Source: Cryptomeria japonica (lineage: Eukaryota > Streptophyta > Pinopsida > Cupressales > Cupressaceae). From it: a DNA stretch of 64,000 nucleotides. The stretch covers positions 422,000,757 to 422,064,756 of the forward strand of contig NC_081415.1 of the NCBI RefSeq assembly GCF_030272615.1, read 5' to 3'. Below the pieces are notes generated by a model that made no database searches, had not been told where the DNA came from, and saw nothing but the letters and a program-made list of their open reading frames with translations. Below, piece by piece: positions 45,481 to 54,382 of this stretch; the stretch's first letter is position 1, and each line of letters starts with the position of its first letter. The position numbers and the translations under genes were made by a program.

Positions 45481-46514
45481 GATATGTATGATGATAACGG
45501 TAGAATGTAAAAAATGATAATGATATAATAATATGAAGGATGATGATGTAAAATGATTCAATGTAATGTAATGATAATGATGTTATATGATAATGGTAGA
45601 ATGTAAAAAAATGATAATGATGTAATAATGTGAAGGATGATGATATAAAATGATAAATGATATAATAATGATAATGATATGTTTGATGATAATGGTAGAA
45701 TGTAAAAAATGATAATGATGTAATAATGTGAAGGATGATGATATAAAATGATAATGATATGTTTGATGATAATGGTAGAATGTAAAAAATCATAATGTTG
45801 TAATAATGTGAAGGATGATGATATAAAATGATGTAAAATGATTCAATGTAATGTAATGTTTGATGATAATGATAATGTGAGAATGATAATGGTATATGAT
45901 AAACTAAATGATAATGAGGATAATGATATGAAAGATGATGATATAAAATGATTCAATGTAATGTAATGATAATGATGTTATATGATAATGGTAGAATGTA
46001 AAAAAATGATAATGGTGTAATAATGTGAAGGATGATGATAAAAAATGATGTGAAATGATTCAATGTAATGTAATGGTAATGATGTTATATGATAATGGCA
46101 AAATGAAAAAAAATGATAATGATGTAATAATGTGAAGGATGATGATATAAAACGATGTAAAATGATTCAGTGTAATGTAATGGTAATGATGTTATATGAT
46201 AATGGTAGAATGTAAAAAAATGATAATGATGTAATAATGTGAAGGATGATGATGTAAAATGATTCAATGTAATGTAATGGTAATGATGTTATATGATAAT
46301 GGTAGAATGTAAAAAAATGACAATGATGTAATAATGTGAAGGATGATGATATAAAATGATGTAAAATGATTCAATGTAATGTAATGGTAATGATGTTATA
46401 TGATAATGGTAGAATGTAAAAAAATTATAATGATGTAATAATGTGAAGGATGATGATATAAAATGATGTAAAATGATTCAATGTAATGTAATGATAATGA
46501 TGTTATATGATAAT
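45481..46514 (+). repeat. Tandem array of ~105-bp units made of ATGATAATG words
   Basis: Units carry, in order, GATGTTATATGATAATGG, AGAATGTAAAAAAATGAT, AATGATGTAATAATGTGAAG, GATGATGATATAAAATGATG and AATGATTCAATGTAATGTAA. The word GTTATATGATAATGG recurs about every 105 bp from 46085 to 46510, and less regularly before. Minus-strand ORFs over it are compositional artefacts. Confidence 0.88.
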
Positions 46515-46893
46515 GCCTGCTCTAGAGGATCCTCATGGGTACTCATCATTTTTTCCTCTTCCCTCTGATGTTGCATCTTCAAAGAAGTCTTCATATGGAA
46601 AGTAATTTTGTTTTCTTTCCATTCAGTCTACTCATGTATAGTGTTCTAGGATTCCTGATTCTTCTTTCTCTCTGTCTAGTCCTTTTGAGAATGGTTAATA
46701 CTTGTAGCAAATATATGTTAGGAGGGTTTTTTTGGGAGCATGTATGGGCTCCCAATGTTTTTGAATGCCTCTTTTGGGGCCTCTTGAAGGTTCTCATATC
46801 CCCTCTTTTTGTTTATATTACTCCCTTATGTAACTCTTATCTTATTATATAATATATTTTAGGCTAACGTCTTTTATCAAAATTAAAAAAAAG
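46515..46893 (+). mobile_element. Possible 5'-truncated LINE 3' end
   Basis: The segment starts abruptly inside the simple repeat with a short open stretch (PALEDPHGYSSFF, ending in stops near 46600). It continues as T-rich untranslated sequence and ends TTTTATCAAAATTAAAAAAAA, which resembles the tail of plant L1-type LINEs. I could not find a target duplication, so the call is weak. Confidence 0.35.
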
Positions 46894-48684
46894 AACTGTT
46901 TCTATCTCGATATAATATATAAGCTTCATCTTTGCTTCTTTATTTATTTTTTTGTCTAAAGTTTGTAGGTTATTCAAATGCAAATTGATACTAATGTTAT
47001 TGCAGGTCTTTATCTATCATTTTTCTCCTTTAATGTTTTCGAGGTGTTTGAATTAAATGTTTTGTTTTGAATAGAGCTTTTGTGTGGCAACAAACAATTT
47101 CTCTATGGAATCTAGAATTATAGGTGTGGCACAACATCAAATTCGATTTTATTTGAATAGTTCTTATCAATTGTACTCCTTACAAACAAAAAAAACACAC
47201 TCAAACAACTGCATTTATGGACACCTCTTGTTGGCTTTGACTGGTTGCAAGGGTAGTCTTTCTACAATCACCTTTAATGGTGGTTTTGTTGCTTTCTTTA
47301 TTAGTTGCATGTTTTTAATACCCTCCGAGCAATTGATCTTTAGCTGACAATTTCTCAGTCTTTCGAAAATCCATTTTCTACACATTTTGCGGAATTTCAT
47401 AAGTTTGTAATTTCTTTTCATCCTCCTCTTTCATTATTGTGAAAATGATGAAGGTAATGATCATCATCCCATACATAATCTTTGGATAATATTTGATATC
47501 CGCGTGTTGTCCATGAGTCTTAAATCCTGTGAGGTTTTCTTGCCAATGTTATGCTAATGCATTTTGCCAAATCAGTTTAATATTTGATATTTTGCGGAAT
47601 TTCATTTTAATTTATTTTATTTTTATTATCCAAGTTATTTAATTTGGGAACAAATTTTACAAGAATTGTGTGATTTTATAATATATTTCATTTTAATTTA
47701 TATATACCGTAGAGTTCCATAGCTCCTTAAACAATATAATGTAGAAGGGAAAATTGTTCTTAAATGGATTTTCAAGGTGAATTTAATATCTTGTAATTAT
47801 TGCATGGGAATTTTTTTACTACTTCCCAACAATTCTTGGATTAAACTAGCATTGGGAAATAATGCCTTTCCTATTTTCTTTTATTTTTAAGTTAATGTAT
47901 TTGCAAATGGGGATATTTTTAAGCTATATGTATTTTTTATTGCTCTGTTCTAACCAAATTTTTCAGGCATTCTAGATAGCCCTACCTCTCATATTATTTT
48001 TTTATGACGGTTTAGTCATTCTAATGCCTTTGGTTTTACGTTTTAAAAAAAATGTTTAAGTGTCAAATTTTTTTAAATTTGTGAATAGTTTAATATAAAT
48101 TCTTTAAGAAAAGATAATTCCATGAAAAAAAATGTAAAAATTTAAAAAACAATGATAAATTAGTAATGCACTAAAAAATCTTAAATTTACTTGTAAGTTT
48201 CTAAATTCACACCCAAAAATCTTGTTTATTATAAAAATAGAAACTATTTTAGATTTTTTTATTACAATATTTTAAAAAATTAGAAATGATTATATCTTAT
48301 CATTTCAATTGTTAGAAGTTTCTATATTGATATTTAAGACAATCTTATAAAAAATATTAAAAACTAAATTGACAAAGTTTCTAAATTTATATAAGAAAAA
48401 ACATACTAAAAATTCATATAAAAATAATATAAAATTAGAAACAGTTATATCTTAATCCTACCATTTTAAAATATTTTAAATAAATTCATATATTTATAAT
48501 AAACATTGTAAAATAATATATATCAATCTATATTATCTATTATATTTTTTTACGGCTTATTAATAACTTTAAGTGTCATATATACGGTTTTTGGAAAAAA
48601 TAGCTTGTTGATACATACGGTCCACTAATTTTATTACTTGTGTGGTTGTCATTTTTTCATTTCCAAGTTATCTTCCTTTTGAGT
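46894..48684. other. Unassigned AT-rich sequence
   Basis: About 1.8 kb, very AT-rich from 47570 on, with no coding signal over 90 codons and no recognisable element ends. Nothing specific seen. Confidence 0.5.
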
Positions 48685-48685
48685 T

Positions 48686-48890
48686 CTAGGTGTCAATTAG
48701 GCTTATAGACCCAATTTACACCATTTTGGACTTGAGGTGGGAATTGGGTTCATAGACCCGATTTACACCTCCTTATGATTTTACCTTTTTGCACTAAAGT
48801 GCAAATCGGGTTTGTAAACTTGAAATGTGCCTTGTCAATGATAAGTGCAAATCAAGTTTACAAACCCGACTTGCACCTATTAATGACACT
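48686..48890. repeat. Array of four imperfect palindromes
   Basis: Units centre near 48705, 48752, 48810 and 48865. Arms are of the type GTGCAAATCGGGTTT / AAACCCGACTTGCAC and GGTGnGAATTGGGTT / GACCCGATTTACACC. They are related to the other arrays but with TGCAAATC or GAATTGGG in place of TGTAATCGGG. They lie upstream of the 52247-57441 ORF on the same strand. Confidence 0.75.
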
Positions 48891-49140
48891 TAAGTATTAT
48901 TAATGTTCCTTTTACAAATTCGAATAGGAGCCTTTTTGTTTTTGTTTTAAATCTTTTTCTCCTGCATTCTCATTTTGGCTTATCATTTGGACTAAGGCGA
49001 CTTTGTGGAGTGTGTTTCCTCTCCAACTTCGCATGATTCTTTCCTCTTTGTCGGTAAGATATTTTTCATTTTGTGTTCCATTGTTTTTTTTTTCCCATTC
49101 TGAATCTTTTCAATCAATGGGTATTTAGGCTCAAAAACCC
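48891..49140 (+). other. Leader between palindromes and the LINE-style insertion
   Basis: T-rich sequence with a possible splice donor (TCGGTAAGAT near 49050). Its position relative to the palindromes parallels the leader segments at 24440-24605 and 32815-32850. No ORF. The last base precedes the left target duplication. Confidence 0.35.
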
Positions 49141-49156
49141 TAATCGTTTTTCCATG

Positions 49157-51171
49157 TTTTTGATTAAGGAAAAAGCAGGTTTTGAAGGGGCCCTGAAACC
49201 CTTTACAAGCAGAACTTAAACAGCAAAGCTATGAGAAACAGAAAAGAACAGAACCACAAAAAAATAGCGGAAAACCGAAGAAAACCCAAAAAAGCCCCAT
49301 AAAGCCAGCAAGCCTTCCAGCATTCAGATTTTTTCCAGGGCTTTAGCCAGGGTGTTGCTAATTTCATACAGCTCTTTGATGTTGTCTTTGAAGTTAGCGG
49401 GATCCTTTACTGAAACAGCCACAGCTTTCTTAATACTGGCCCTGGTTCTCTATGCAGTACCGTCCACCGAAGTAGCATCACCGCTTCCAGTCTGGATGGT
49501 CTCTTCCTCCAGGTCAAGATCCACGACCGGTTTAGGAGTGCAGGTATGATCAAAGACCTTGGCGATGTCCTCCAGGTTTTTAGTGACAGTAGAGAGGATA
49601 CTTGGGATAACTCCCATCAGATTTTTCATCACTTCTTTTCCCTCTTCCAGCGATTTTACCTTATTCTCCATTTCCTGCTTCCAATTAATCTTCTCTTTGT
49701 TTTCATCCTCCCTCTTTTCATCCATATTTATCCCTTTCTTATCCAAGTTTTTCAGGGTCTCGTAGGTCCATCTATCAAAATCCATTCTAGCCCTAGAGAG
49801 CTTCTTGAGGTTATCCAGGATAAGCCCTTTACCAGCACTTTCCTTGTCCTCGCTATCCCTATCCTCAGTCAGGTCCTTCTTAGAGTCTTTGTTCATTTCC
49901 TTCTCAGAATTCACTATGGTTTCCTCGTTATCCTTGGGATCCGCTTCTTCCATCAGATGGTTGTTGTCCTTACCAGGGCATTCACTGAGGATAGGGCTTT
50001 CTTGACCAGGCTCATTATCACCACTTTCTTCCTCGTTACCCAGCTCCTCATCTTTCCAGTTGTCTTCACCATTGGAGTCATCCATCTCCATTCTGCTGCT
50101 TTCCTTAACAATGTCCTCTGTTTCCAACCCAGGGACGCTTTTCCTTTTTTTGCTGGAGGACACCTTCTCCTTGCTAGTTTCTCCCTCTTCCATCTTTCTC
50201 TTGCCCGGAGAGGTGGAAATCCTCTTATTTTCTAGCAAGGCGAGGGTTTTGCAATGCTCATAGATGAGCAGTAGAAGCCCGCAGTGGAGAATCGGGCTGG
50301 AAGGCTTAATCTTGTGTTTGTTGAGGGACCTGGAGAGGGACCGAAAAAGGTAGTAGGGCAGGGATACCTTTTTGTCGTGTCTGAAATGGTTTAAGAGCAC
50401 GAAGTGGTAGGTGTGGGCCCTGGAGAAATGGCCTTCAATCATGATGTACTCCATAATTGTGTTCAGAACCCAGCCCCACAACTTCTTGATGTTTGCAGCT
50501 TCGTAGTAGCCCCCAGTAGCCTTGCCAATTTTAGCCCTCTCTTTCTCTTTTCGCAGGAACAGGTTAACCGCGTTGTTGGAGACTTTAAGGTCTCGAAAGA
50601 AATTAAGCCCAGTGTGGGGCATTCCGGTCACAGTGGAAATGAGCCCAACGTCCAGCTTAAACTTAACTCCATAAAGTTTAAAAGAGCCATTAGACCAGTT
50701 TTCGGAAATCTTGGAAACAGCTAAGTAAACCCTACCTTTGTCATAGTCCTCAAGCTTCTCCATGAAGCTGGTAAGAGAGCCCTTCTCCAATTTCGCCCAG
50801 ACTTTTGGCATCACTTTCCAGGTTGACGTGTTGTCTGGTTCTTCCCGCTTTAGGACTCCTCCCATCTTCAGATACGGGCTATCTACTTTGTTTCTCTGCA
50901 AATTATAACCTCCTTTCCCGATGTTGCTCAAGTTTTCGAACTGAGTAACCCACAAAGCATGTGGCAATTTATTAGAGATAATAGAAGATCTGTCACAATG
51001 CCAAGTAATGATGGCCTTTCCAGCAAGGCATGAATGATGTTTTTTACTTGTCATGATTAAATTGTCCTTCTCTCCCCGTATAACGGTCCTTTCTAAGGAA
51101 CTCTTTGGTATTTAAATTGAGATCCTCCTCGTGCCAAATCATTTGAGAGTCAGAGTCGGAGTTAACTCCAG
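49157..51171 (-). mobile_element. LINE-style insertion carrying one intact ORF and no RT
   Basis: A 16-bp direct duplication flanks the unit: TAATCGTTTTTCCATG at 49141-49156 and TAATCATTTTTCCATG at 51172-51187 (15 of 16 identical). The minus-strand 3' end reads ...CCTGCTTTTTCCTTAATCAAAAA directly before the duplication, an A-tailed end, and there are no LTRs or inverted repeats. These are the marks of target-primed reverse transcription by a LINE (known mechanism). The 2015-bp unit has a ~117-bp 5' leader, a 534-codon ORF and a ~290-bp 3' end. It lacks endonuclease and RT, so it must have been moved in trans: either a stable non-autonomous family or a single retroposed transcript. Confidence 0.8.
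49450..51054 (-). CDS. Intact 534-residue transposon-type protein of unknown function
   Basis: This is the only long uninterrupted ORF in the window. Residues ~1-290 look globular: HALWVTQFENLSNIGKGGYN near the start, KGRVYLAVSKISENW, a GMPHTGLNFFRD motif, KKLWGWVLNTIMEYIMIEGH and the hydrophobic ILHCGLLLLIYEH. Residues ~290-420 are Ser/Glu/Asp/Lys-rich with basic SSKKRKS-type clusters that could act as nuclear signals. From ~420 on the sequence is charged and coiled-coil-like. There is no CCHC, DDE or RT motif. The plan matches the broken RT-less ORFs at 9.7, 20, 28 and 54 kb. Translation stops at TAG 49450, and the same frame then runs on 41 codons to TGA 49324. The ATG at 51054 is the first in frame after an upstream stop; a 32-codon ORF in another frame overlaps it. 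It may be a young transposon protein or a domesticated one. Confidence 0.75.
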   Translation of the reverse strand: MTSKKHHSCLAGKAIITWHCDRSSIISNKLPHALWVTQFENLSNIGKGGYNLQRNKVDSPYLKMGGVLKREEPDNTSTWKVMPKVWAKLEKGSLTSFMEKLEDYDKGRVYLAVSKISENWSNGSFKLYGVKFKLDVGLISTVTGMPHTGLNFFRDLKVSNNAVNLFLRKEKERAKIGKATGGYYEAANIKKLWGWVLNTIMEYIMIEGHFSRAHTYHFVLLNHFRHDKKVSLPYYLFRSLSRSLNKHKIKPSSPILHCGLLLLIYEHCKTLALLENKRISTSPGKRKMEEGETSKEKVSSSKKRKSVPGLETEDIVKESSRMEMDDSNGEDNWKDEELGNEEESGDNEPGQESPILSECPGKDNNHLMEEADPKDNEETIVNSEKEMNKDSKKDLTEDRDSEDKESAGKGLILDNLKKLSRARMDFDRWTYETLKNLDKKGINMDEKREDENKEKINWKQEMENKVKSLEEGKEVMKNLMGVIPSILSTVTKNLEDIAKVFDHTCTPKPVVDLDLEEETIQTGSGDATSVDGTA

Positions 51172-51187
51172 TAATCATTTTTCCATG

Positions 51188-52246
51188 TTATGGTTTCCAA
51201 ATGCATTGGTTCTTTTCATTTTTTCCCAATGTTGAACAGTTTATTTATAGTGACAATAAACCATGAGTTCATGTTGAAACTACAAAAGTTTTCTAAAAAA
51301 TGATTAAGTGTACCTTTAAGAGTTCTTATAAATACCATTGAAAATTTCATTGACATTAGGTTCACAACCCTTATCAGCCAAACTCAACCATCGGATAAGC
51401 ACAACTAACTCTCACCGAAAGGCCTAGTTTCACCGAAAAGGACATGCCCATTGTGTCGAAGAAATAGTTGAAAGCTTCCTCAATAGAATATATCATCGAA
51501 GGGATCATAATTGCAAGTATACTTGAAACAGATTCGCCGAAGTTATTTTTCTCATCGAAAAATACATTAAAAAATCTAGCGGATATATTATTTCAAAGAA
51601 ATGTGGGCCCCGAAGAATCGATACAACAATAGGCCGACAAAGTAAAAGGGGACATCGAAGAAGGATTGATCATCGGTGAAAGGTTTTTTGCTCTTGGCGA
51701 AATGAAGAGTTTCATTGAAACAGCAGTATCGAGTGATATGAGAAGACCACTCATCGATAATTAATTATCAATGAAAACTTAGATGTCGAACAAATCATTT
51801 CAGGATATAATGACGGGCTGGGATTCACCGAAAAGGAAAGTGACAAAACTCTCGTTAGGAAGGAGTGGGACCCATTTCGATGTAAAACAATGTTTCGCTA
51901 GAAACTTAAAGCATATTGGCGAAAACAATAATCTCACCAAAATGAAGGTAAGTTCGATGAGAAAAGGTCTTTCGATGAGAAAGAAATGGATGGTTTCGAA
52001 GAGCAATATTTCATAGAATTAAACAATAACATCTTACCTGCCACAGAACATCGAAGAAAGGAAAAAGGAACCATTAGATGAAGCAATTATTCCCTGTCGT
52101 GAAATCATTCCAAAAATAAATGAAGTTTGGTCATCATAAATTTAAAATGAGTGAATTCATGACCGTTGCTCAACAGACGGATGTAACCGATGAAACTACT
52201 ACAAGATCGTAATAAAACAGCAGGATAGAGGGCAATTCAGGCAACA
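51188..52246 (+). other. Leader or LTR-like sequence rich in TCGAAG/CACCGAAA words
   Basis: No ORF above 80 codons. From about 51410 to 52060 the words TCACCGAAA, ATCGAAG, GCCGAAG and CATCGATG recur every 20-40 bp with no fixed period, giving a marked excess of CGAA. It lies upstream of and in the same orientation as the 52247-57441 ORF and may be its leader. Confidence 0.45.
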
Positions 52247-52663
52247 TTGGCTAGAGAATTCACTGAGAGTTTTTTTCAAGGAAGAGCAGAAATCCTAGAG
52301 TACCAAGTAAATTCCCCATTCCTAGTCTCTGAAATTATAATGGAAACTTCTTCATCTAAGAAGACTAGGGCTAGGAAGCCGAAGGAAGCCCAATCCGTAG
52401 AGGAAAAGCCAAAGAGGCAAAAGAAGGAGGGTCGCCCATTAGACCAAGATCTATTAGATCAATTTCCTGCCTCAAGCCACCGATCAAAAAAGATTAAGTC
52501 AGAAGATGAAGGCCTAGAAGACAAATTTGATAACATAGGAGACATCTGGACAGAGATTAGAGGGCATGAGTTGTTCATATTTGGGTATGTGCGAAGAAAC
52601 GCTCCAGAACCTGTAAATAACTTATGGAGATTGAATCTTGGGAAGCTGGTGGTACCAAATGTC

Positions 52664-53463
52664 TGTTAGGATTCCCAAAGATACTGAGAGGGGGGGTGAA
52701 TCAGTATCTAACCGGTTATAAGATTTTCTTAACTTAAAACATTTAAAGCATATCAATACTGTATACTAGTAAACAAGAAATAATGCAATAAACAGAGATA
52801 ACAACAACCACATGAAAAACACACCATAACTCAGTAGTTTAACGAGGAAACCCGGTGTGGGAAAAACCTCGGTGGGATTTGTGACCCACAATATTCACTT
52901 ACTGGCCAATAAGAGAATATTACAGCTACAAGAGGGGCCTACACATGCAAGAAGGCCAAGTGCCTAGAGCTTATTGCTCAATTACAAAATGGGAAGTATC
53001 ACTGACTTACAAAATGGATTATATAGATCCAATATCTTGTACTGCTTCAAAATAGCATCTACTCTGCCAGATCCAGTACCGGTTTATAGCTATGCTTCAT
53101 ACATAAACCCTTAACCTATAATTCGTATAATAGGTCTGCCTTATTTTGCCTATTAACTTCCTTTTCATCCATCACTTAAATGTTCTACAATGATCTCTTA
53201 TATATATGAGTCATTTTACAACTTGCCAAGTCGGCTTACAATGATTTTACAATAATTTACAAAATATATTATAAACAAAATTTATGTCGGCTTCTGTGCT
53301 AGTATACTTCCTTTCACTGTCGATGGTCTGTGTGCTGGTGTAGAGTCTGACCTTGCCGATGCCGGTAAATTGTCTTGCCGGTGTCATAGGATTGTAAGGT
53401 TGCCATCAATGACAAAACCTTCAATCATCTACAATATCTCATTGGAGTGTGCATTTGCCAACA
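52664..53463 (-). repeat. 3' LTR (800 bp) of the nested element
   Basis: TGTTGG at the minus-strand start and AACA at the end. The first 225 bp are repeated at 54383-54607 with about ten differences. It contains a run of GCCGGTG/ACCGGCA words near 53340-53390. Confidence 0.88.
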
Positions 53464-53719
53464 ATCTCCCCCTTTGGCATTGATGGCAACACTCATGAGA
53501 AAAATCCAGAAATTGTCATCCAAAAAGAATCTGCCATAATTGTCTTGCCAAAAATTGTGTACCAAAAGAATATGTGCTCCCCCTGAGTTGATGAGTCATT
53601 TGCTGGTTATTTTTCTCATTCCACTACTCCCCCTTTGGCGTCAATGACAAAGGTTGTCAAAGTGTCAATTGAATGTGGTTTCCTTTTTCATCCTTGTAAC
53701 TAATTGGTTACAATCTGAA

Positions 53720-54382
53720 AAAGATCTGCCAGTACCAGATTCAGGCTCTTAATGAACCGTTTGCTATCTTTTAATGCGGCCTCTATCCTATGAATTGTAC
53801 CGGTGAGGTGTTGCATTTGCTCTGCCGGTGTTTTCTGTCCTTGAATTAAAGCATCAAATATTTATTTTCTTAAGGAGGCGAGGTAGTCCAATTTTGGACT
53901 AAGTCTCCATTTTAGATCTTTAGCCTTTCCTTTTATTCTCTCCTTTTCTCTTTCCAACTTTAGAAGTTCCTCCTCGAAACCTGTTATTTTCTGCTCAAAA
54001 ATTGATAATGGTTCAGATGAATTAATGAAATTATCAGCTAGTTGATTTATTTCTTCATGTATCTTGTTGAACTTCCAGTCTATATCTACTGTCAAAAAGT
54101 TAGTTTTACATGTATCTCTGTACAAGGTTTTAAATTCCTTCAATGTACTACATAGTTCCGGTAAAAGAGTGTCAAATTGTCTTGTACACTTCTTTATTTC
54201 TTCTTCAAAGAATTTGTGTTTTTCCTTCTCTAGTCTCTCCTTGAATGCTTCCTCTTTTATTTGTTCAACTGTCATAGTGTTGTCAGTAATATACTTAGAC
54301 AATGTGTCAAGTTGATTCAAAGAATCTTTATTATCTACATTGCACTTAGGTGCTATCATTTTCAAAAGTGGAATTGTGTCAT
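53720..54382 (-). pseudogene. C-terminal coiled-coil fragment of a transposon ORF
   Basis: The minus strand is open from 54422 to 53862 and continues past one stop to about 53720. The sequence is Lys/Glu/Leu-rich with repeated heptads (KEEAFKERLEKEKHKFFEEE, EEELLKLEREKERIKGKAKD), clearly helical. Position just before the polypurine tract parallels the coiled-coil end of the 9706-12758 ORF. The upstream part was removed by the deletion that fused it to the LTR at 54383. The first ~13 residues of the open frame are LTR sequence. Function unknown; probably oligomerisation. Confidence 0.6.

Noticed and set aside
45440-46267. Tyr/His/Ser-rich minus-strand ORFs
   Set aside because: They are compositional products of the ATGATAATG repeat.
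46515-46545. Cloning-vector polylinker (TCTAGAGGATCC)
   Set aside because: Only about 13 bases match a pUC-type linker before the sequence diverges, and an open frame runs through it. There is no other vector sequence.
49546-50724. Plus-strand ORFs (229, 106 and smaller) opposite the 534-codon ORF
   Set aside because: They are hydrophobic antisense shadows of the Glu/Lys/Ser-rich region. The minus-strand ORF has the length, motifs and element boundaries.
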